Source: an uncultured Clostridia bacterium
GTDB taxonomy: Bacteria > Bacillota > Clostridia > Christensenellales > Aristaeellaceae
DNA: 40,928 nt
NCBI GenBank assembly: GCA_934647305.1
Contig: CAKUFI010000018.1
Span: forward strand, 1 to 40,928
Direction: 5' to 3'
Part shown: positions 32,410-39,202 of the stretch, in pieces
Layout of the letters: each line of letters begins with the position of its first letter
How positions within the stretch are numbered: the first letter of the stretch is position 1
Notes under the pieces: generated by a model
Told to the model about the DNA's origin: nothing
The model's input: the letters and a program-made list of their open reading frames with translations, nothing else
Database searches by the model: none
Made by a program: the position numbers and the translations under genes

Positions 32410-34740
32410 TCAGGGAATCTGGCGATAGTCGCCGATTCCTCTCAGCATGCGGCGCAGGGCATAGCGCGCCCGCGCGGTTTTCTTCATCTGTGATTCCAGC
32501 GTGCGGTAGGTCATCGCGGCCTGGCTGAAGGTGCGCTCGTCTGGCTCCTGCGCGCTGTAGGCGGCCAGGGATACGGCCCGCGCCACGTCGATCAGCGCGG
32601 CGGGCGCTTCGCCTGACTTGACCAGGCGGCTGGCGAAGGCGACCGGCGATTCGCCGCCCTGCGGCTCGATCGACTCGAACGCCAGGAGAGACAGGATCGC
32701 GCGGTACCACAGCATCAGCCTGCTGGACGCGTCCTTCTCCTTCTGGGCCAGGCGCTCGGGCTGGGTGGCCTTCGCGCGCAGTATGGCCAGGCAGGTGAGC
32801 GCCGCGAGCAGCATAAGGATCAGCAGCGCCCACAGCCAGGCGCGATTTCTGCGCCGGTTTTCAGGCGGCTGATTGTCGGGCGAATCGCTCTCGTCCGGCT
32901 GGTTTTCCGGCTCGGGCGTGGGGGTGGCAAGGCCGTCCTCCGGCTCGGGGGTCGGGGTGGACTCACCCGCCTCCGGCTCGGGCGTGGGCGTTTCCTCGAG
33001 GGTATCGTCCATCTGGGGCGGCACCTCAGAGGGAGCGGGGTCGGGCGTGGGGGTGGGGGTCGGCTCCGGCGTGGCGGGGGGCTCGAAGGACGAGCCGCCC
33101 GTGCCCTCCGGGCTGTCGCTCTGGCCGGGCGTGGGGTCGAAGCTGACCCAGCCGATTCCCTCAAAGTAGATCTCGACCCAGGCATGCGCGTCGATTCCGC
33201 GCACGATGGTCTCGCCGTCCGCCTGCGCCCTGACCAGGTAGCCCTCGACGTACCGGCTGGGCAGGCCGGCCAGCCTGGCCATTACCGCCATCGCCGAGGC
33301 GAAGTAGGTGCAGTAGCCGCTGCCCTGGTCGAGCAGGAAATAGCTCACGAAGTCGCGCCCCTGCGGCGGGTAGGGCACGTCGGTCGCGTAGGCGTAGTTT
33401 GCGCGCAGGTACTTCTGGATGGCCAGCGCCTTTTCAAGCGGCGAGTCGATTCCCTCGACCACCGACATCGTGAGCCAGTAGACCTCGTCCTCAAGGCCGC
33501 TGGGCAGGTTCATGTACTCGCTTTGGATTCCCGCGTAGGACGAATCGCCCAGCTGCGCCGCCGCGTCGAAGCGCGCCGTCAGCTCGCTCAGGTCGCCCGT
33601 CAGGCGGTAGGCGGTGAACGAATAGCCGTCGCCCGGCTCCACGTCCCGCGCGATGAACACCTCGCCCGCGTCGTTAAAGTAGGCCGCCTGGTCGAGCGGT
33701 ATGCTCAGCGACTGCAGTCGGCTGGTGACGAACAGCGTGGACGTGCCCGCGTGCAGCAGCTCGACCGACACCTCGTCCGGCTCGACGCAGCCCTCCAGCG
33801 GGCCCAGCTTGTCCAGGTCGAAGATGCGCGTCAGCTTGTTCTGCCGCGTCGGGTCGATGAAAAGGTAGCGGCTGTTGACCGTGTTGTCTACCCAGCTCGC
33901 GCCAGTATAGGTGCGCTTGACCGAGCCGCGCAGCAAAAGGTCTGAGTCGGTCGTCACGCGCATGATCTCGTCCTCGCGCGGGTCGGCCGGGCCGCCCAGC
34001 GTTTCGCCCAGCGGCTGATAGCCGTCGCTTGCCACCGTGTAGACCGCGCGCGGGTCATTGAACAGGAAGTAGTCGTAAAACACCTTGCGCACCTTGTCGG
34101 CCGCGTCCACCAGCGGCTCCCAGGTGATCTGCCGACTGGGCACCAGCAGCACCGCCAGAAGCGCCGCCGCCAGCACCAGGGGCAGCGCCCGCAGCGAGGC
34201 CGGGCCGTCCTTGTAGGAGCGCGCGTAGAGCAGGCCCAGCGCGATCAGGCCGGGCAGAAGCTGCCAAACGCGGATTTCGCCGCGCAGGAACCAGCAGCCC
34301 ATCATCACGAACAGAAACAGCAGAAACGCCGGATACACGCCGCCGCTCATCCGCGAAAACAGAAACGCGATGAAGGCCGCGAGCAGCGACACCGACACGA
34401 TCAGCGCCCCGGCGTGCTCGGCCAGCGAGCCTTCACCCGAGGCCAGCAGGCGCGTGAGCGAGCGAATCGTCCCGCTCGCCTGGGACAGCATCGCGCCGCC
34501 CCGCAGCCGGTCGAGAATCACCGCGCCCACCAGCGCGCATCCGCATGCCAGCAGCGTCCATTTGTTCAGCCGCATCAGCGTCATCACCGCCACCATGCCC
34601 GCGCACAGGCCCAGCACGGCGAAAAACGTATGGGGAATCTCCAGCGCGCCCAGCATGGTCAGCGCAATCGACGTCCCCAAAAGCAGCGCCGTCAGCGCGC
34701 AGGCCAGCAGGTCGGCCAGTTTGTTGAATCGTTGTTTCAT
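32410..34740 (-). CDS. TgpA-like membrane transglutaminase (DUF3488/DUF4129 type)
   Basis: 776 aa: about six N-terminal membrane helices, an extracellular transglutaminase core with the catalytic triad C477 (GSGYCTYFASAM), H519 (GIDAHAWVEIYF) and D535 (SFDPTPGQ), a long Pro/Thr/Glu-rich linker (about 545-620, repeats of TPEPE), one more membrane helix, and a cytoplasmic DUF4129-like tail. With the MoxR ATPase and DUF58 genes upstream it forms the classic MoxR-DUF58-transglutaminase set, thought to act in envelope or protein-complex assembly. A 335-bp repeat block separates it from DUF58. Confidence 0.93.
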   Translation of the reverse strand: MKQRFNKLADLLACALTALLLGTSIALTMLGALEIPHTFFAVLGLCAGMVAVMTLMRLNKWTLLACGCALVGAVILDRLRGGAMLSQASGTIRSLTRLLASGEGSLAEHAGALIVSVSLLAAFIAFLFSRMSGGVYPAFLLFLFVMMGCWFLRGEIRVWQLLPGLIALGLLYARSYKDGPASLRALPLVLAAALLAVLLVPSRQITWEPLVDAADKVRKVFYDYFLFNDPRAVYTVASDGYQPLGETLGGPADPREDEIMRVTTDSDLLLRGSVKRTYTGASWVDNTVNSRYLFIDPTRQNKLTRIFDLDKLGPLEGCVEPDEVSVELLHAGTSTLFVTSRLQSLSIPLDQAAYFNDAGEVFIARDVEPGDGYSFTAYRLTGDLSELTARFDAAAQLGDSSYAGIQSEYMNLPSGLEDEVYWLTMSVVEGIDSPLEKALAIQKYLRANYAYATDVPYPPQGRDFVSYFLLDQGSGYCTYFASAMAVMARLAGLPSRYVEGYLVRAQADGETIVRGIDAHAWVEIYFEGIGWVSFDPTPGQSDSPEGTGGSSFEPPATPEPTPTPTPDPAPSEVPPQMDDTLEETPTPEPEAGESTPTPEPEDGLATPTPEPENQPDESDSPDNQPPENRRRNRAWLWALLILMLLAALTCLAILRAKATQPERLAQKEKDASSRLMLWYRAILSLLAFESIEPQGGESPVAFASRLVKSGEAPAALIDVARAVSLAAYSAQEPDERTFSQAAMTYRTLESQMKKTARARYALRRMLRGIGDYRQIP

Positions 34741-34971
34741 GATGAGTTGCCTTTCGTCAGGCGAAGCCCGCCCGAGGGATCAAAGCCTGAGGTTTGATTT
34801 ATTCGCGGTAAGCGCGGCATTTCAATCCACGTCCCGCGCAGAAGCACATTGTTATGCAGTGTGGTACAATTTCATTCACTCCACGTCCTCCGTGGAAACA
34901 CATTTGTTATGTGGTTTGGGGAGAAAGTCAGCGTTGCGAGAAGTGTTTTCCCGCCGCCTTTCATTCGGGGA
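34741..34971. repeat. Degenerate direct repeat upstream of the TgpA-like gene
   Basis: No gene is seen in 34741-35075. Two related segments, about 34828-34856 and 34869-34904, share ATTTCA..TCCACGTCC and CACATT.GTTATG with differences in between. No promoter for the minus strand stands out, so the TgpA-like gene probably depends on read-through from MoxR-DUF58. Confidence 0.45.
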
Positions 34972-35070
34972 ACCGCATTTCTGCCTTGCTGTGCAATATG
35001 TGGATCATAGTGCTTTTCGGGAGAGCTCGAGAGGGGCTTTTCTCAGAAAAGCCGCCTCTCGAACGTTCCC
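34972..35070 (-). repeat. Family B element, copy 4 (after DUF58)
   Basis: Minus orientation, matching the strand of the DUF58 gene, starting 5 nt after its stop. GGGAACGTTCGAGAGG, stem GAGAGGCGGCTTTTC with GAAAAGCCCCTCTC, tail AGCTCTCCCGAAAAGCAC, end TTCCCCGAATG. Confidence 0.85.
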
Positions 35071-35075
35071 CAGCG

Positions 35076-36206
35076 TTACCCTGCCTGGACGCCCTGGGTG
35101 GCGAGCTGGGCGAGCAGCTCCTGGGGCTCGCCGGAAGCGGAGGAGACCAGGCAGACCCTGACCATCAGTCCCTGCTGTCGCATGCGCAGGGCGAAGTCGG
35201 CGGTCTGGCTGCTCAGGCGGGAGGTGACCAGCACCACGCCGCCGGTGCGCTGCATGCGGCGGGTTTCCAGCGCGAGAATCTGCTCGAAAGGGTAGGGACA
35301 GTCGAACTGGACAAAGGCCAGGCGGCTGAGTATCGGCTCGAACTGGGCCGGAAACTGCGCGGACAGCTCGGTGGGCTGCTGAGAGTGCAGCGGCATGCGA
35401 ACCGGATAGCCCGCGCGCAGCTGGGCGAACACGGCCTCGCCCGCGGCCTCGCACAGCCTGTCCTCGAGCGAGGCGACCTGCGAGGCGGTCGCGCTGACCG
35501 GGCTCAGGTCGAGCAGCACCAGCGTGTCCGGCCGGGCGGATTCCTCATAGGTGCGCACCATCAGCTCGCGCTTGCGCATGGACAGCTTCCAGTGCACCTT
35601 CTTGAGCTCGTCGCCCTCCTGCCAGGCGCGCACGCCCGCGGGGGAGGAGGTGTCCTCGGTCATGCGGATGCGCGCCTGCGGGCCGTTTTCACCCGGCTCG
35701 ATGGGCATCGTCTCGCCCTCGCGGCTGACGCGGGGCAGCACGGTCACCTCGCCGCCGCCGTCCCGCACGCGCCGCCTGAGCGTGAACAGGCCGAACACGT
35801 CGGTCACGCGCAGCGCGCTGACGCCCACCTCGCACACCCCCCTGTGCGGACAGGCGACCGAATAGCGGTACTCCCTCGCGTGCATCGGCGGCAGGCTGAT
35901 CGTCATCCAGCCCAGCGTGCGCGACCCCGACGCAGCCATCTTCAGTTCCAGCTGGCCGATCGGCAGGGGACTGCCCCGGCGCACCGATACGCGCACCGAC
36001 ACGCTGTCGCCGCGCACCACCTGGCTGCGGGGCAGAATCACCTGCGCCCGGGTCAGGAAAAGCGCGCTCAGGGCGCTGAGAAAGCCGCCCAGCAGCAGGA
36101 AAAGCAGCATCAGAAACAACAGGTAATACGCCGTCGTTCCGGTGGACAGCGCGACAAGCAGCAGCGTCAGCGTCAGCACCAGAAGGGCGAGCGCCCGCCT
36201 GCTCAT
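35076..36206 (-). CDS. DUF58 domain protein
   Basis: 376 aa. Two hydrophobic segments at 5-50 anchor it, followed by a beta-rich region (RSQVVRGDSVSVRVSV..SPLPIGQLEL). The DUF58 signature is R.WQEGDELKKVHWKLSMRKRELMVRTYEE (about 208-237), then a von Willebrand-like fold with VLLDLS. It starts 2 nt inside the MoxR gene end (36203-36206 overlap). Standard partner of MoxR ATPases; the exact function of the family is not settled. Confidence 0.94.
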   Translation of the reverse strand: MSRRALALLVLTLTLLLVALSTGTTAYYLLFLMLLFLLLGGFLSALSALFLTRAQVILPRSQVVRGDSVSVRVSVRRGSPLPIGQLELKMAASGSRTLGWMTISLPPMHAREYRYSVACPHRGVCEVGVSALRVTDVFGLFTLRRRVRDGGGEVTVLPRVSREGETMPIEPGENGPQARIRMTEDTSSPAGVRAWQEGDELKKVHWKLSMRKRELMVRTYEESARPDTLVLLDLSPVSATASQVASLEDRLCEAAGEAVFAQLRAGYPVRMPLHSQQPTELSAQFPAQFEPILSRLAFVQFDCPYPFEQILALETRRMQRTGGVVLVTSRLSSQTADFALRMRQQGLMVRVCLVSSASGEPQELLAQLATQGVQAG

Positions 36207-37147
36207 CGCCTGACCGGCACCTGTACGGAGCCGATCACACTGGACAGCACGCGCTCGGCGGTCATGCCGCGCATGCGCGCCTCCGGACTGAGGATTACGC
36301 GGTGGGCGAGCACGGGCAGCACCATCTTCTGCACATCCTCCGGCGCGACGAAATCGCGTCCCTGAAGCAGCGCGCGGGCCTGTGCGCCGCGGAGCAGGAA
36401 GATCGCGCCGCGGGTGGACACGCCCAGTTGAAGCGAGGGATTTTTGCGCGAGGCTTGGGCGATCTGGGAAATATAGGCGCGAACCTCCTTCGAGGAATAC
36501 ACCTGATTGACCTGCTCCTGCAGATCCACCACGTCCTGCGCGCTGCAGATCGGCCGCAGCTCCTCCATCGGGTGCGCGCCGCCGGTGAAGCGCTCCAGGA
36601 TGTCGGCCTCTTCCTCGGGCGTGGGATAGCCCAGGTTGACGCGCATGAAGAAGCGGTCGAGCTGCGCCTCAGGCAGGGGATAGGTGCCGATAAAGTCGAG
36701 CGGGTTCTGCGTCGCCAGCACGATGAACGGACGCGGCATCAGATAGGTCGTGCCGTCCACGGTGACGTGCCCCTCCTCCATGACCTCGAGAAGCGAGGAC
36801 TGGGTCTTGGGCGAGGTGCGGTTGATTTCGTCGGCCAGCACGATCTGGCTCATGACCTGGCCGGGGTGGAACTCCATCTCGCCGGTCTTGAAGTTGGCCA
36901 TGGTGAAGCCGGTGATGTCGCTGGGGGTGATGTCGGGCGTGAACTGGATTCGCTTGAAGGTACAGTCCAGCGACCGCGCCAGCGCCGAGGCCAGCGTGGT
37001 CTTGCCCACCCCGGGCACGTCCTCGATCAGTATGTGGCCGCGGCACAAAAGCGCGATGAGCATCAGCTCCACCGCGTCCTCCTTGCCCACGACCACCTTG
37101 CCGATATTCTGCTTGAGCAGCTGCGCCATTTTCTGAGCGTTTTGCAT
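36203..37147 (-). CDS. MoxR-family AAA+ ATPase
   Basis: 314 aa from the ATG at 37147. Walker A EDVPGVGKTT (about 42-51), Walker B VLADEINR, sensor ATQNPLDF.GTYPLPEAQLDRF and arginine motifs match MoxR (AAA_3 plus lid domain). These ATPases act as chaperones that load or mature complexes of DUF58/VWA and transglutaminase partners, encoded directly downstream. The ribosome-binding site is weak (GGA). A strong promoter lies about 90 nt upstream, leaving an ~80-nt leader. Confidence 0.96.
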   Translation of the reverse strand: MQNAQKMAQLLKQNIGKVVVGKEDAVELMLIALLCRGHILIEDVPGVGKTTLASALARSLDCTFKRIQFTPDITPSDITGFTMANFKTGEMEFHPGQVMSQIVLADEINRTSPKTQSSLLEVMEEGHVTVDGTTYLMPRPFIVLATQNPLDFIGTYPLPEAQLDRFFMRVNLGYPTPEEEADILERFTGGAHPMEELRPICSAQDVVDLQEQVNQVYSSKEVRAYISQIAQASRKNPSLQLGVSTRGAIFLLRGAQARALLQGRDFVAPEDVQKMVLPVLAHRVILSPEARMRGMTAERVLSSVIGSVQVPVRR

Positions 37148-37234
37148 TTTGTGTATCCGTCCTGTTCTTTGAAGGTCTGTCAATATTCTTAGAAGCGCGC
37201 CGCGGCCAAAAAGTTCCGCTCGGCACTTTCTACC

Positions 37235-37263
37235 ATTATACCCTCCCCGCGTTACAAGCACAA
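37235..37263 (-). promoter_or_regulatory. Promoter of the MoxR operon
   Basis: Minus strand: -35 TTGTGC (37263-37258), 17-bp spacer, perfect -10 TATAAT (37240-37235). It is divergent from the birA promoter. Confidence 0.72.
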
Positions 37264-37299
37264 GCGCAAACAGCTTCCAAATGTCGCCTCAAATGATAA

Positions 37300-37328
37300 T
37301 TTACTTTTTCGCCCCGGCGTGATACAAT
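37300..37328 (+). promoter_or_regulatory. Promoter of birA-acpS
   Basis: -35 TTTACT (37300-37305), 17-bp spacer, -10 TACAAT (37323-37328), about 30 nt before the birA start. Confidence 0.72.
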
Positions 37329-37358
37329 AAATTGGAGCAGGAAACGGAGGATGAGCAC

Positions 37359-38168
37359 ATGATTCAGGCAAATCAGACGGTCGGCGAGGCGATTTCCGCC
37401 CGCCTGACCACGAAATGGGCCGGCCGGACGCTTCACTACGCGCCCGAGGTGGACTCCACCAATCGCTGGCTGAAAGACCTGGCGAAGGAAGGCGCGCCCC
37501 ACGGCACGCTGTGCGTGACCGATTTTCAGAGCGCGGGCAGGGGACGCATGCAGCGCAGGTGGCAGGCGCAGCCCGGCGAGGCGCTGCTGATGAGCATCCT
37601 CGTGCGGCCGGAGCGCCTTGAGCCCGAAAAGGCGCCCGCGATCGTGCTCATCGGCGCGCTGGCGGTGTGCCGCGCGCTGGAGGATCTGGGCGTGCAGGCG
37701 CGCATCAAGTGGCCCAACGACATCGTCTGCGGCCCGAAGAAGCTGTGCGGCATGCTGCTCGAACTGGGTCTTAAACAGACTTCGGTCGATTTTGCCATCC
37801 TGGGCATCGGAATCAACGTCAAAACGCATCCCGTGAGCGCGGAAACGACGCACGCGGGCTCCGTCTGCGAGGCGCTTGGCCGCGAGGTCTCGCGTGAGGA
37901 GGTGGCTTCTCGCGTGCTCGCCTGGTTCGAAAAATACTACGAAAACTGGGCAAAAAACGGCATGGACGCGATCATGGGCGACTATTGCGCCCGCTGCGTG
38001 ACGCTCTCCGGACGCGTCCGGGCCGAAGAACAGACCGGAGTCGCTTATGAGGGGACCGGAGTCGGTCTCTGCGAGGACGGCGCGCTCGTCATGCGCCTGG
38101 ACGACGGCACGGAAAAAATTCTGCACGCGGGCGACGTGTCCGTGCGCGGGATCATGGGCTATGTATAG
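37359..38168 (+). CDS. birA: Biotin-[acetyl-CoA-carboxylase] ligase, without DNA-binding domain
   Basis: 269 aa from the ATG at 37359, behind GGAGG with 8-nt spacing. An in-frame TTG at 37332 has no ribosome-binding site and lies only a few bases after the -10 box. The ligase uses ATP and biotin to biotinylate carboxylase carrier proteins. Biotin-binding SAGRGRMQRRW (GRGR at 60-63), RIKWPNDIV and GIGINV are intact, with a short C-terminal SH3-like domain. It lacks the N-terminal helix-turn-helix of bifunctional BirA (class I), so it should not act as a repressor. acpS follows 12 nt later. Confidence 0.95.
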   Translation: MIQANQTVGEAISARLTTKWAGRTLHYAPEVDSTNRWLKDLAKEGAPHGTLCVTDFQSAGRGRMQRRWQAQPGEALLMSILVRPERLEPEKAPAIVLIGALAVCRALEDLGVQARIKWPNDIVCGPKKLCGMLLELGLKQTSVDFAILGIGINVKTHPVSAETTHAGSVCEALGREVSREEVASRVLAWFEKYYENWAKNGMDAIMGDYCARCVTLSGRVRAEEQTGVAYEGTGVGLCEDGALVMRLDDGTEKILHAGDVSVRGIMGYV

Positions 38169-38180
38169 GGAGAAAAGAGC

Positions 38181-38606
38181 ATGATACTGGGGCTTGGAAT
38201 GGATCTGATCGAGGTGCCGCGCATCGCGGAAATGATAAAAACCGACCGGTTTCTACAAAGGGTCTATACCCCTGACGAGCGAGCGGCCATCGCCGAGAAG
38301 GGCGCGCAGACCGCCGCCGGGTACTTCGCCGCCAAGGAAGCGGTCGCCAAGGCGCTGGGCACCGGCTTTACAGGCTTCGGCCCCGCCGCCATCTCGGTCG
38401 AATACGACGAGCTGGGCGCGCCGCGCGTTTTGCTCTCGGGCGGCGCTCAGGCCCGCTTTCAGGCCATCGGCGGCCGCCGCATCCTGCTCACCCTGACGCA
38501 TCTCGCCTCCGTCGCCGCCGCCACCGCGATCGTCGAGGGGGAAGACCGGGCAGTGCCCGGCTCCACTTGCTGCCGCGCATTCTATCGACGAATTCGGAAA
38601 CCATAA
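38181..38606 (+). CDS. acpS: Holo-[acyl-carrier-protein] synthase
   Basis: Attaches 4'-phosphopantetheine from CoA to acyl carrier protein. The magnesium ligands D8 (LGMDLIEVPRI) and E53 (YFAAKEAVAKALGTG) and the end LTLTHLASVAAATAIVEG are typical. 141 aa versus ~120-126 in the family. The extra tail (about DRAVPGSTCCRAFYRRIRKP) is read entirely from repeat DNA, through the CGGGCAGTGCCCG palindrome and half of a family A hairpin. The TAA stop comes from that hairpin's loop. The native stop has therefore been lost to repeat insertion. Confidence 0.95.
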   Translation: MILGLGMDLIEVPRIAEMIKTDRFLQRVYTPDERAAIAEKGAQTAAGYFAAKEAVAKALGTGFTGFGPAAISVEYDELGAPRVLLSGGAQARFQAIGGRRILLTLTHLASVAAATAIVEGEDRAVPGSTCCRAFYRRIRKP

Positions 38607-38740
38607 ATTGGAGTTCCCGAATTCTGCGAATCTGCGGCCTTCGCCGCAGATTAATAGTCGGCACTGCCGACTCGAGCTGACCGTCAGGCAGTGCCCGGCC
38701 CCACTTGCTGCCGCGCACCCACGAGACAGGCAGGGTATGG
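38545..38740. repeat. Repeat mosaic after acpS
   Basis: Palindrome CCGGGCAGTGCCCGG, linker CTTGCTGCCGCG, reverse family A hairpin (38590-38624, one stem mismatch), a CTGCGG..CCGCAG hairpin (about 38630-38652), GTCGGCACTGCCGAC, and GGCAGTGCC followed by CTTGCTGCCGCGCACCC. It overlaps the acpS 3' end. Confidence 0.8.
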
Positions 38741-38933
38741 CCGGGGAGGCCGCCTTTCTGACCGGGCAGTGCCCGGCCCCACTTGCTGCCGCGCACCCAT
38801 GAGACAGGCAAGATATAGTCAAAACAAGCAAGGCCACGTGACTTCTGGCGCCTCCCCAGACCCCACCCGGAAAGCACTTTGATCCGCGTAATCAATGATA
38901 AAGGAGCAATGTGGTTCCCCGAATGCGGCGTGG
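38725..38933 (+). repeat. Family B element, copy 5, split by other repeat modules
   Basis: Left part CCGGGGAGGCCGCCTTTCTGA (about 38739-38760) and right part TTCTGGCGCCTCCCCAGACC (about 38842-38861) are the two halves of a family B hairpin (GGGGAGGC/GCCTCCCC). Between them sit a CGGGCAGTGCCCG palindrome, CTTGCTGCCGCGCACCC and ~45 other bases. The usual tail GGAAAGCACTTTGATCC to TTCCCCGAATG (38870-38922) follows. Confidence 0.65.
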
Positions 38934-39004
38934 GGCGGGGACGGAGCGAAGCGATATGCCATGCCTCACCTGAAAGGGGAGGTGCCCGCGGCGCGGGCGG
39001 CGGG

Positions 39005-39135
39005 GTTCACAGACGAAGAATCCGGGAACTTGAACCTATGGTTCCCGGATTCGTGTTTTGTCCGGCGGCAGCAACCGGGTGCAGGCTCAGCCTGCCGGCA
39101 GCAAGCGGCTGTCGGCCCTGCCGACCCGGCCGGCA
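39005..39135. repeat. Family A hairpin and palindromes before spoIVA
   Basis: Hairpin at 39018-39052 with perfectly paired 12-bp arms GAATCCGGGAAC/GTTCCCGGATTC and loop TTGAACCTATG. Then CCGGCGGCAGCAACC, the CAGGCTCAGCCTG palindrome and GTCGGCCCTGCCGAC. No gene is seen in 38607-39202. Confidence 0.85.
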
Positions 39136-39161
39136 TATGAGAAGAAACCTCCTCATAGGAT
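39133..39161 (+). promoter_or_regulatory. Candidate sigma-E promoter of spoIVA
   Basis: -35 GCATATG (39133-39139) and -10 CATAGGAT (39154-39161) with a 14-bp spacer. These match the mother-cell sigma-E consensus (KMATATT, CATACAMT) at 6/7 and 6/8 positions with the correct spacing. The expected start is near 39168. spoIVA is a known sigma-E target in Bacillus. Confidence 0.65.
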
Positions 39162-39198
39162 GAACCGACAGAACGAGGCATCCGCTGTGAGGAGGTTT
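39145..39198 (+). promoter_or_regulatory. Hairpin that can hide the spoIVA ribosome-binding site
   Basis: AAACCTCCTCA (39145-39155) pairs perfectly over 11 bp with TGAGGAGGTTT (39188-39198), which contains the AGGAGG of spoIVA (7 nt before its ATG). The 5' arm lies between the candidate sigma-E boxes and so would be absent from the sigma-E transcript but present in read-through RNA. Confidence 0.75.
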
Positions 39199-39202
39199 TT
39201 GC

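Noticed and set aside
34826..34904. TTTCAATCCACG at 34830, resembling the end of type I-C CRISPR repeats
   Set aside because: Only one such match and one poor relative 41 bp away; no regular spacers, no leader, no cas genes in the window.
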